DNA of 6,280 bases. Origin: Alphaproteobacteria bacterium (GTDB lineage Bacteria; Pseudomonadota; Alphaproteobacteria; Rickettsiales; JABCZZ01). Each line of letters opens with the position of its first letter. Positions within the stretch are counted from its first letter, which is position 1. A model generated the notes under the pieces. That model did not search any database. It saw nothing but the letters and a program-made list of their open reading frames with translations, and was not told where the DNA came from. Position numbers and translations under genes: made by a program. Location: the NCBI GenBank assembly GCA_013289445.1, contig JABCZZ010000029.1, forward strand, positions 1-6,280. The letters run 5' to 3'. Shown in pieces: positions 1-6,175 of this stretch.

Positions 1-1379
1 GTGCCGGCACGGTCAATGATGCCGAAGTGCAGAGCCATTTTTCCGAATTCCGCGCCATGTTCGAAAAGGCGTATGATGGTGCCAAAAACTTCAAGCCCAA
101 TAAAGCCGATTGGTTAGGCGGCTTATGGTCGGGTTTTGAGAAACCCAAGGGCGAGCACGCAATCGTGGATACAGGCGTAGACATTGCCACGCTTAAGGAA
201 ATCGGCATGTTGCTGGGCAAGCCGCCGGAGAATTTCACTGCCAATCCCAAAATCCTGCGCCAGCTAGAAGCCAAACGCAAGATGATGGAAACCGGCGAAG
301 GGCTCGACTGGTCGATAGGCGAGGCGCTTGCCTACGGCACGCTGCTGCGCGAAGGCACCCCGGTGCGCCTGACGGGACAGGATTCCTGCCGTGGCACATT
401 CTCCCATCGTCATGCGGTGCTCATCGATCAGAATAACGAAGATCGCTACACGCCGCTTAACAATCTCGGCGCCAAAAAGGAATTCGAAGTAGTCGACAGC
501 TCGCTCTCCGAACTTGCCATTTTAGGCTTTGAATATGGCTACAGTCTGGCCGAACCCATGGCCTTGGTGCTCTGGGAAGCGCAGTTCGGCGATTTTGCCA
601 ACGGGGCACAGGTTATCATCGATCAGTTCATCTGTTCGGGTGAAAATAAATGGCTGCGCATGTGCGGCCTCGTAATGCTATTGCCCCATGGATATGAAGG
701 CATGGGTCCCGAGCATTCTTCGGCGCGCATTGAACGTTTCCTGCAGCTTTGCGCTGAAGATAACATGCAGGTGGTCAATTGCACTACACCCGCCAACTTC
801 TTCCATGTGCTGCGCCGTCAGGTGCACCGCAAATTCCGCAAACCGCTTATCGTCTTTACGCCCAAATCGCTGCTGCGCCATAAGCTTGCCGTCTCGAGCC
901 TTGCCGACATGAGTAAGGGCACCCACTTCCTGCGCATCATTCCTGAGACGCAGAAGCTTGCCGACGATAAGAAAATACGCCGCATCATCCTGACGTCCGG
1001 CAAGGTTTATTACGATCTGTTCGAAGAACGCGAGAAGCAGGGCATCAAGGACGTAGCGATTGTGCGTATGGAGCAATATTACCCGTTTGCCGCCCGCGAA
1101 GTCGCCGAGCAGATTGCGCGTTACAAGAACGCCGATGTGCTCTGGTGCCAGGAAGAGCCTGAAAATATGGGAGCATGGCGCTTTGTCGGTCCCAGAATCG
1201 GCAAGATTCTTGAAGATCAGGGCAATAAGGACGTGCGTATCAAATACGTCGGTCGCCCCGAAGCCGCTTCACCTGCGGCGGGCTACTTCAAGATACACGA
1301 GAAGGAACAACGCAAGCTTATTGAAGATGCGTTTGCCCCGGACAATGCCGGCAACTCCATACTCAAGAAATTCGCTTAA
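1..1379 (+). CDS. sucA: 2-oxoglutarate dehydrogenase E1 component, C-terminal half (5' end outside window)
   Basis: This is the thiamine-diphosphate-dependent E1 subunit of the 2-oxoglutarate dehydrogenase complex, a cytoplasmic TCA-cycle enzyme that decarboxylates 2-oxoglutarate and passes the succinyl group to the lipoyl E2. The reading frame (codons from base 3) is open to the left edge, so the GTG at 27 is not the true start. About 459 residues are present, against roughly 930-990 in full SucA, so the N-terminal ThDP-binding domain is missing. Counting from the GTG, the pyrimidine-binding transketolase domain begins near residue 95, with GQDSCRGTFSHRH at 117-129 and WEAQFGDFANGAQ at 183-195. 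HGYEG (221-225) and PEHSSAR (228-234) follow and carry conserved active-site-region histidines. The C-terminal domain has SPKSLLRH-like TPKSLLRH (278-285), SGKVYYDL (324-331), WCQEEPENMGAW (373-384) and GRPEAASPAAGY (409-420). The gene ends at TAA 6 bp from a convergent gene; sucB does not follow. Family identification is very secure. Confidence 0.96.
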   Translation, partial: AGTVNDAEVQSHFSEFRAMFEKAYDGAKNFKPNKADWLGGLWSGFEKPKGEHAIVDTGVDIATLKEIGMLLGKPPENFTANPKILRQLEAKRKMMETGEGLDWSIGEALAYGTLLREGTPVRLTGQDSCRGTFSHRHAVLIDQNNEDRYTPLNNLGAKKEFEVVDSSLSELAILGFEYGYSLAEPMALVLWEAQFGDFANGAQVIIDQFICSGENKWLRMCGLVMLLPHGYEGMGPEHSSARIERFLQLCAEDNMQVVNCTTPANFFHVLRRQVHRKFRKPLIVFTPKSLLRHKLAVSSLADMSKGTHFLRIIPETQKLADDKKIRRIILTSGKVYYDLFEEREKQGIKDVAIVRMEQYYPFAAREVAEQIARYKNADVLWCQEEPENMGAWRFVGPRIGKILEDQGNKDVRIKYVGRPEAASPAAGYFKIHEKEQRKLIEDAFAPDNAGNSILKKFA

Positions 1380-1391
1380 GGCCCTTTAGCG
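1373..1391. terminator. Weak hairpin spanning the two convergent stop codons (possible shared terminator)
   Basis: The sequence CGCTTAAGGCCCTTTAGCG can fold as CGCTTAA against TTTAGCG with one T-T mismatch and a short GC loop. It contains the sucA stop codon (1377-1379) and the stop of the minus-strand gene (1386-1388). No T-run follows on the plus strand. On the minus strand a mild T-rich stretch (AATTTCTT) follows. The symmetry between convergent genes suggests a bidirectional stop, but the stem is short and may be fortuitous. Confidence 0.28.
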
Positions 1392-3038
1392 CAGAATGCC
1401 CTGCAGGCCACTGCCCAGGTTCTGCTTTAACTGTTTGGCGTTGTCTTTAAGCTTGCTGGGGTCACCCAGGTTCTCTTTAAGCGCGGCTTGCATATCGGGC
1501 TTATAGCTCGGCTTATCCAGTGGCCCCTGAATGCGAATGGGTACGCTGAGTGCAGAGGCTACCACCGGTTTTAACAGATAGTTCACCTGCCATCCCGGAA
1601 GATCTGCTGTGCCTTCGCCGCCGGAGGCGAGCAGTGAGGAAGTAAGTTTGAGATCGTTATTGGTGGCAACGCCTTTGGTCACAGTGAAGCTGCCGGAGAG
1701 CTCGGAAAATTCAGTCTTATCGCCGTCGCTCTCAAACGCGCTGCCCAAGCCCTTTGCCATGGAGAGGATATTACGCCCCTTCCACACGCCGTTCTTGAAG
1801 TGGAAATTGCCGTTACCCACAAGATTTTCCACCAGCATACGCTCGGAAGTGCCGCGGGTGGAAAGGCGGATTTGACCATCCATCGTGCCAGAAAGAGTGC
1901 TCATATTGGCAAAGTCGGTAAGCAGAGGCTGTGCCTCCACGCCGGTGGCCGACATGGCAAAGCTTGCCGCGTTAGCGCTGGAGGCATTGATGGCAATCTT
2001 TATCACGCCACTATAAGCAGCAATGTCCGAAGTGGCGAGTGAAAGGCCGCCGCCGGAAAGACGAACATTCGCCTGAATGTCTTTGAGCGTTGTTTTGCGC
2101 AGCACCAGTTTGCCGACCTGAAGAGAGAGGTTCGTATTGACACGGTTAAGTGCCTCAAAGCTCAGCGGAGCGTCACTCCAGTGGCCACTGCCCGCGCCAG
2201 CGGTCTTTTTAGGAGTCACGGCCGCTTCTTTTTGCTCATGTTCGGCGGGTGCCGAGAGATCTATTTCCGGGATGGTAAACTTGCCGGTCAGCATCGGCGT
2301 GGCGCCAAGTGCCACGGTTCCTTGCCAGTTAAAATCAAACGCGCCGTAGCTGCATTTGAGCTCTCCGTCGGCGGCCTTGCCGGCTGTGATAGCCAGCGGA
2401 TGCGCGAGTGTGAATGTGAGATCGGCCTTTTTCTGCTTATAGACCGCGCTCCCGCTCAGCGTAACCTTGTCGTCTCCTGATCCTTTGAGGGATATATTGA
2501 TGTCCGAAACATCCTCGCTGGCACCGGATATCATGTCTTTATAGGTAAGTGCGCCGTCCTTGATGATTATATGGGCGGAGAATGCTTCTATGTTCTGACC
2601 GCCCGAAGCCTTTGCTGGTTTGGCCGCAGGCGCCGTTGCTGCCGCGGTAGCCGATGGAGTCTGGGCGAACTGCCAGTTGGCCTGATCGGCATGCTTGAGC
2701 AAGTTAAAATGGGGTGAATCAAGAGTAAGTTCGGTGATTTCCACGTCTTTATGCAGCAGCGGCAGCAACGCTACACCAATGCTGAGCTCTTTAATTTCTG
2801 CCATATTGCCGCCGGCCCATGCAGGGTTGCCGACGGTTACGTTCTGCGCCTTGAAAGCGATATCAGGAAAGGCGGAGAAGCTGATTTTGTCGATGCTTAT
2901 CTTGCGCCCGGTCTGTTCCTCGATTTTTGCCAGCGCCTTTGCCTTTAAACTGTCTACGGGTATAACAAACGGCAAAGCAATCAGCCCCACTATGCATAGC
3001 AGGACTAGTCCTAGGACGATTTTGATCAGGCCGCGCAT
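1386..3038 (-). CDS. AsmA-family inner-membrane-anchored protein
   Basis: The product is a 550-residue AsmA-like protein. This family is membrane-anchored in the periplasm and linked to outer-membrane biogenesis and envelope lipid homeostasis; the larger relatives TamB, YhdP and YdbH act in inter-membrane phospholipid transport. A single hydrophobic segment lies at about residues 4-26, followed by the family's typical early region: SLKAKALAKIEEQTGRK at 30-46, then a fold with F-P-D-I near 57-60. Beta-rich repeats of the type LSGSAVYKQKKADLTFTLA fill the rest. Two low-complexity linkers, Ala/Pro/Lys-rich at about 128-147 and Glu/Lys/Thr-rich at about 264-286, separate subdomains. The C-terminal AsmA signature region includes LSGTMDGQIRLSTRGTS (382-398), LVGNGNFHFKNGVWKG (406-421) and VPIRIQGPLDKPSYKPD (499-515). 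The start at 3038 is preferred because GAGGA sits 5 nt upstream; an ATG at 3050 would add four residues with no good ribosome binding site. It is convergent with sucA and divergent from ribH. The exact role within the family cannot be told from sequence. Confidence 0.88.
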   Translation of the reverse strand: MRGLIKIVLGLVLLCIVGLIALPFVIPVDSLKAKALAKIEEQTGRKISIDKISFSAFPDIAFKAQNVTVGNPAWAGGNMAEIKELSIGVALLPLLHKDVEITELTLDSPHFNLLKHADQANWQFAQTPSATAAATAPAAKPAKASGGQNIEAFSAHIIIKDGALTYKDMISGASEDVSDINISLKGSGDDKVTLSGSAVYKQKKADLTFTLAHPLAITAGKAADGELKCSYGAFDFNWQGTVALGATPMLTGKFTIPEIDLSAPAEHEQKEAAVTPKKTAGAGSGHWSDAPLSFEALNRVNTNLSLQVGKLVLRKTTLKDIQANVRLSGGGLSLATSDIAAYSGVIKIAINASSANAASFAMSATGVEAQPLLTDFANMSTLSGTMDGQIRLSTRGTSERMLVENLVGNGNFHFKNGVWKGRNILSMAKGLGSAFESDGDKTEFSELSGSFTVTKGVATNNDLKLTSSLLASGGEGTADLPGWQVNYLLKPVVASALSVPIRIQGPLDKPSYKPDMQAALKENLGDPSKLKDNAKQLKQNLGSGLQGILR

Positions 3039-3043
3039 GGATT

Positions 3044-3048
3044 TCCTC
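3044..3048 (-). promoter_or_regulatory. Shine-Dalgarno site deciding the start of the AsmA-family gene
   Basis: On the minus strand the order is ATG (3050-3048), AGGAAATCC, ATG (3038-3036). The GAGGA formed across the first ATG lies 5 nt before the second ATG, a good ribosome binding site spacing. The sequence before the first ATG (CTACTAAGAA) is much poorer, so initiation at 3038 is more likely. Confidence 0.6.
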
Positions 3049-3084
3049 ATTTCTTAGTAGTAATCAGGGAAGGGATATATATTC

Positions 3085-3100
3085 TGGAAATCATATTCCA
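3085..3100. promoter_or_regulatory. Dyad TGGAA-N6-TTCCA in the divergent asmA-ribH gap (operator-like)
   Basis: In the gap between divergently transcribed genes, a perfect 5-bp inverted repeat TGGAA/TTCCA is separated by 6 bp. An AT-rich stretch (TATATT at 3078-3083, a weak -10-like match on the plus strand) lies directly beside it. The arrangement fits a binding site for a dimeric regulator or a promoter element, but a 5-bp dyad can occur by chance. No convincing -35 box was found, and the gap is too short to hold an FMN riboswitch. Confidence 0.25.
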
Positions 3101-3127
3101 CCATGGGCAGATTACAAGCCTTCATCT

Positions 3128-3556
3128 ATGACACGCATTTGTATTGTCGTTGCCACGTTTTACCAAGATCTCGCTGCCGAACTGGTGCGCGGCGCGGTTG
3201 CCTGTCTTGACGGGGCAAAACTGGAGCACGATGTGATCGAAGTTCCCGGCGCATTTGAAATTCCTGCCGCTATCCGCATGGCTATTGCGAGCAAGAAATA
3301 TGATGGGTATGTGGCGCTTGGCTGTGTGATTCGAGGCGAAACCAGCCATTATGATTATGTCTGTGCAGAAAGCGCACGCGGGCTTAACGAGCTTGCCCTT
3401 TCGCATATGGCGCCCATCGGCTACGGCATCCTTACGACCGAGACGCCCGAACAGGCATGGGAACGTGCAGCAGTGACCAAAGGAAACAAAGGCGCGGCCG
3501 CAGCGGAAGCTTGCGCAAAGCTTATAGTAATTAAAAGACAGCTGGGCGGGGCATGA
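3128..3556 (+). CDS. ribH: 6,7-dimethyl-8-ribityllumazine synthase
   Basis: RibH condenses 5-amino-6-ribitylamino-uracil with 3,4-dihydroxy-2-butanone 4-phosphate to give the lumazine that riboflavin synthase uses, the penultimate step of riboflavin synthesis in the cytoplasm. The 142-residue protein shows the substrate loop ATFYQDL (9-15), PGAFEIP (40-46) and ALGCVIRGETSHYDYVC (63-79), in which His74 matches the catalytic histidine. PIGYGILTTETPEQAWERA (96-114) follows, then KGNKG (118-122). Arg113 and Lys118 sit where the phosphate-binding residues of the family lie. The F-Y loop in place of the F-N of E. coli or Bacillus resembles alphaproteobacterial RibH as I recall it. It is slightly shorter than the usual 150-160 residues, mostly at the N-terminus. 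No clear Shine-Dalgarno sequence precedes the ATG, and the frame is open upstream, but no in-frame ATG, GTG or TTG was seen there. It is the first gene of the ribH-nusB-thiL run; its stop overlaps the nusB start. Confidence 0.96.
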   Translation: MTRICIVVATFYQDLAAELVRGAVACLDGAKLEHDVIEVPGAFEIPAAIRMAIASKKYDGYVALGCVIRGETSHYDYVCAESARGLNELALSHMAPIGYGILTTETPEQAWERAAVTKGNKGAAAAEACAKLIVIKRQLGGA

Positions 3557-4032
3557 CCGAAAAAACCATCCCCCTTTCGCTTAAACGCAAATCAAGTGCG
3601 AGAGTGGCGGCGGTACAATGTCTGTATCGCCTTAAAATCACGGGTGAAAAAACCGCACCGGAAGCCTTGCTGGAAGATTACCTTGCCCAATGGCAGGATG
3701 ACAAACGTTCACAAAGCCGTGTGATAAGCCGCGATGCGGATCCCGATAAAGCGTTTTTGCGCAAATTGCTGGTAAGCGTGACACAGAATCAGGCAGAGAT
3801 AGATGGAATCGTCACCGCATCGTTAAATGAGAAATGGACACGTGAACGCATGAGCCCGTTGCTTGTCTCGGTGCTTGAATGCGCCATTTCGGAAATGAAA
3901 TATTCACAGGCGCTTAATCCCGCCATTATCATCGATGAATATGTCACGCTCACCGGCCGGTTTTTTGAAGCGCCGGAGATCGGATTCGTCAATGGACTGC
4001 TGGGCACGCTTGCCAAAGAACTCCGCACGTAA
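3553..4032 (+). CDS. nusB: Transcription antitermination / rRNA maturation factor NusB
   Basis: NusB is a small all-helical RNA-binding protein that pairs with NusE (ribosomal protein S10) on boxA RNA to promote antitermination and correct folding of rRNA transcripts. The 159-residue product has the family pattern: SSARVAAVQCLYRLKITG near 14-31, matching R-x-x-A-Q-x-L-Y. A charged insert-like loop follows at about 47-65, then WTRERMSPLLVSVLECAISEM (95-115) and the hallmark IIIDEYVTLTGRF near 125-137. FVNGLLGTLAKELR (145-158) closes the fold. Its ATG overlaps the ribH TGA as ATGA, with GGGCGGGG just upstream as a possible ribosome binding site inside ribH; this suggests translational coupling. 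The ribH-nusB adjacency is a common bacterial arrangement. The N-terminal 12 residues are basic and Ser/Thr-rich, somewhat longer than in minimal NusB. Confidence 0.95.
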   Translation: MTEKTIPLSLKRKSSARVAAVQCLYRLKITGEKTAPEALLEDYLAQWQDDKRSQSRVISRDADPDKAFLRKLLVSVTQNQAEIDGIVTASLNEKWTRERMSPLLVSVLECAISEMKYSQALNPAIIIDEYVTLTGRFFEAPEIGFVNGLLGTLAKELRT

Positions 4033-4035
4033 GTC

Positions 4036-4998
4036 ATGCATGAGTTTGAATTCATAGCCTCGCTGATGGCACCGCTCGCTGCAGGCGATAATGCGGCGTT
4101 GGCGCTCACGGATGATGCTGCATTGCTGAGCGTGCCGCCAGGCAAGCAGCTGGTGGTAAGCAAGGATGCCATTGTCGAAGGAGTGCATTTCACTGGCCAA
4201 GAAACCCCGGCACAGATTGCCCAAAAACTGCTGCGGGTGAATCTTTCTGACCTGGCTGCAATGGGGGCCGTTCCTTACGGCTATTTCCTTGCACTCATGC
4301 TGCCTAAATCCACCAATGAAGCGTGGCTCACTTCTTTTGCCCAAGGCCTAAGAGCCGATCAAGAAGCCTACGGGCTTACGCTTTTGGGTGGAGATACCAC
4401 GCATACGTCAGGCCCATTATGCCTTTCGGCGACGATGATGGGAATGTTGCCCTCCGGTCAGGCATTGCTTAGAAGTGGCGCTAAGCCCGGCGATGCGATT
4501 TACATCAGCGGTACAGTGGGCGACGCTGCGATAGGGCTTGGCGTGGCGCAAAAGGCGTCCCGCACGGACCACGATCTTTATTTTCTGGATCGCTATCATT
4601 TGCCGCAACCGCGAGTGAAATTAGGCGAGGCGCTGCGATTGCTGGCGACGGCATGCATGGATGTGTCCGACGGACTCCTGCAGGATCTCGGACATATGGC
4701 GCGCCATTCTGAAGTGAGCGCTACGATACATCTGGCCCATATCCCGCTTTCTGCGCAGGCACGCACGGTCTTTGCCTCGATGAAGGACGCGCCTGCGCGC
4801 ATACTTGCCGGCGGTGATGACTACGAGTTGCTATTTACTGCGCCGCCTGCTGCGGAGGCAAAACTTTCGGCCATCGCTAAAACGTCTGGCACACAAATAA
4901 CGCGCATCGGTGAGATAACAGCTGGCAGCGGCGTGCGCGCGCTTGATGCTGGCGGGGCCGAGATGAACCTTGGTGCACAGGGGTATCAGCATTTTTGA
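4036..4998 (+). CDS. thiL: Thiamine-monophosphate kinase
   Basis: ThiL phosphorylates thiamine monophosphate with ATP to form thiamine diphosphate, the active cofactor, in the cytoplasm. The 320-residue protein has the usual family length and PurM-like (AIRS) fold. Visible motifs are TDDAALL (25-31, Asp26/Asp27 for Mg-ATP), SKDAIVEGVHF (42-52), LLRVNLSDLAAMGA (65-78) and LGGDTT (117-122). Also present are SGAKPGDAIYISGTVGDAAIG (147-167), MDVSDGLLQDLGH (208-220) and AGGDDYELLFT (258-268). The ending GAQGYQHF resembles the usual C-terminus. All metal- and nucleotide-binding aspartates expected for activity appear to be kept. The start, MHEFEFI, fits the family's E-F-E-L-I opening. The ATG lies 3 bp after the nusB stop, so it is very probably co-transcribed and coupled. 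nusB-thiL adjacency is widespread in Proteobacteria. Confidence 0.96.
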   Translation: MHEFEFIASLMAPLAAGDNAALALTDDAALLSVPPGKQLVVSKDAIVEGVHFTGQETPAQIAQKLLRVNLSDLAAMGAVPYGYFLALMLPKSTNEAWLTSFAQGLRADQEAYGLTLLGGDTTHTSGPLCLSATMMGMLPSGQALLRSGAKPGDAIYISGTVGDAAIGLGVAQKASRTDHDLYFLDRYHLPQPRVKLGEALRLLATACMDVSDGLLQDLGHMARHSEVSATIHLAHIPLSAQARTVFASMKDAPARILAGGDDYELLFTAPPAAEAKLSAIAKTSGTQITRIGEITAGSGVRALDAGGAEMNLGAQGYQHF

Positions 4999-5091
4999 AG
5001 TGTCTGCATGACAAATTAGCGCTTGCAATTAGCTGTTGCTGCCGTAAGTAGAATTCCTCGCCCGCTCTTCGTTTTTTCAACGGTTCCCATT

Positions 5092-5667
5092 ATGCTTGCC
5101 ATGCAATATTCCATTGAGCTGCCGATAGGCTATGACAGCGGCCTTATTCGCAGGCGTGTGCAAGAGCGCCGCGCATTATTCGACGGCCTGCCCGGCCTGG
5201 TGCATAAATCCTATCTTTTTAGTGAACAGGATAAGATTTATGCCCCGTTTTACATCTGGTCGGATGCCGGCGAAGCGCGGAAATTTTTATTCAATGACCT
5301 GTTCCGTGGCGTATGTGAGACATTTCGCCGTCCACGCGTTCGCAGCTGGATGGTGCTCGATTCCTTGCATGGAACCAGTAAAACGTTCGAGCCGAATTTT
5401 GCTATGCGCGAAGCAGATACGATTGCGCCGGAAGACAATCTGGAAGCATTATTTGAAAAAGAACGATGCGCACAACGCGAGCTGGTCAACCATCCGGATT
5501 TGCATTTTCATGCGCTCGCACTGGATGCCGAGCGTTGGGAACTGGTGCGCATGAGCTTGTGGCGTGATGCATCGGCGGCAGCGCTTGCTTGTGCTGATTG
5601 CGTGCAGACTTACGAAGTGTTGCATTTTCAGGGAGCGGGAACGCAGACGCTACGCAACGCCTCTTAG
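5092..5667 (+). CDS. DUF4865 family protein of unknown function
   Basis: This soluble protein of 191 residues has no signal peptide or membrane segment. It resembles what I recall of the DUF4865 family: MLAMQYSIELPIGYD at 1-15, IRRRVQERRALFDGLPGLVHKSYL spread over 19-42, YAPFYIWSD at 50-58, then RPRVRSWMVLD at 80-90. The second half contains TIAPEDNLEALFEKE (110-124) and ELVRMSLWRD (150-159). The family has no established reaction; two half-repeats resembling the dimeric alpha-beta barrel/monooxygenase fold are conceivable but not shown. The start at 5092 was chosen because relatives begin M-x-A-M-Q-Y; an upstream TTG at 5023 keeps the frame open but adds 23 unconserved residues. No strong Shine-Dalgarno sequence is visible. 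It lies 93 bp after thiL, so it may be read from that operon or from its own promoter, and is convergent with bamE with 16 bp between stops. Confidence 0.75.
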   Translation: MLAMQYSIELPIGYDSGLIRRRVQERRALFDGLPGLVHKSYLFSEQDKIYAPFYIWSDAGEARKFLFNDLFRGVCETFRRPRVRSWMVLDSLHGTSKTFEPNFAMREADTIAPEDNLEALFEKERCAQRELVNHPDLHFHALALDAERWELVRMSLWRDASAAALACADCVQTYEVLHFQGAGTQTLRNAS

Positions 5668-5683
5668 GCTTAAGCGTAATGGC

Positions 5684-6175
5684 TTAACGGCCCATGGGCG
5701 GCTGGTGCACGGTAGGGTTAGGAGCGCCACCGTTGGCATTCGGATCTTTATTGAAGCGCCCGAGATTGCCCATAATCTGTTCAAAGAACCCCAGTTGCTG
5801 ACCCTCTGTAGGAGTGGTGCGCTGGGCGATCTGAATTTTCTTACTGTCCGCCATGGAATATTCTTTGATGGAACTGAGCACGCCACCCGTATCAAAGGCG
5901 ATTTCGGTGACATGCTGATCGACAATCTCCGGGCCAAAGAACGAACTCGTGTGCTTGATCACCGAGACATAGAACCAGGTCGTGGGCCCAAATACCGATT
6001 CGCTTGAAGGCGAACCCAGCAGCTTGCGCGCTTCATCCTTGGTGGTCGTTCCTATCTTGAGGGAGGAAAACGCTGCTTCTTCCTTGATATGCCCGCCAGG
6101 AACCGTCTGTACACAGGACATCGACAGCAGCATTGACGTGAGCAACAGGCATTCTATGGTCTTGCGTATGGTCAT
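5684..6175 (-). CDS. bamE: Outer membrane assembly lipoprotein, BamE/SmpA/OmlA family
   Basis: BamE is a small outer-membrane lipoprotein of the BAM complex that stabilises BamA-BamD during insertion of beta-barrel proteins. The 163-residue product has an N-terminal signal (basic MTIRK, hydrophobic 7-19) ending at Cys21, the likely lipidation site. The box reads L-S-M-S-C, so the -3 residue is Ser instead of Leu or Val, slightly atypical. The SmpA/OmlA domain follows: FSSLKIGTTTKDEARKLLGSPS (36-57), TTWFYVS (65-71), FFGPEIVDQHVTEIAFDTGG (79-98) and SSIKEYSMAD (101-110). The segment RTTPTEGQQLGFFEQIMGNLGRFN (119-142) is typical of alphaproteobacterial members and absent from the short E. coli BamE. 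The last 20 residues are Asn/Pro/Gly-rich and probably disordered. The start has no good Shine-Dalgarno sequence, and its first 8 bp overlap the start of the divergent gene at the right edge. Assignment to the family is strong; function as BamE proper is inferred. Confidence 0.88.
   Translation of the reverse strand: MTIRKTIECLLLTSMLLSMSCVQTVPGGHIKEEAAFSSLKIGTTTKDEARKLLGSPSSESVFGPTTWFYVSVIKHTSSFFGPEIVDQHVTEIAFDTGGVLSSIKEYSMADSKKIQIAQRTTPTEGQQLGFFEQIMGNLGRFNKDPNANGGAPNPTVHQPPMGR

Noticed and set aside
27..29. GTG at 27 as the start of a short SucA-like protein
   Set aside because: The frame is open to the window edge and the preceding residues (AGTVNDAE) fit the SucA pattern, so the gene is simply cut by the window.
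678..1076. 132-residue open frame on the minus strand inside sucA
   Set aside because: It is antisense to strongly conserved sucA codons and its translation has no recognisable family features.
3904..4344. 146-residue minus-strand open frame across the nusB-thiL junction
   Set aside because: It lies opposite two well-identified genes; the composition (Cys, His, Arg rich) is that of a shadow frame.
5023..5054. TTGCAA (5023-5028) and TAGAAT (5049-5054) as a promoter for the DUF4865 gene
   Set aside because: The spacer is 20 bp, outside the usual 16-18, so the pair is not convincing. A 7-bp AATTAGC direct repeat (5014-5020, 5027-5033) nearby is also too short to interpret.
5023..5091. TTG start extending the DUF4865 protein by 23 residues
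   Set aside because: Relatives begin at M-x-A-M-Q-Y, the added segment looks non-conserved, and no ribosome binding site supports the TTG.
5659..5690. Short inverted and direct repeats (GCCT/AGGC, GGCTTAA twice) between the convergent DUF4865 and bamE stops
   Set aside because: Stems are only 4-5 bp, one with a bulge, and no T-run follows on either strand, so a terminator is not supported.
5564..6007. 147-residue plus-strand frame across the DUF4865-bamE junction
   Set aside because: It overlaps the end of the DUF4865 gene and runs antisense to the conserved bamE domain; no protein-like pattern is visible.
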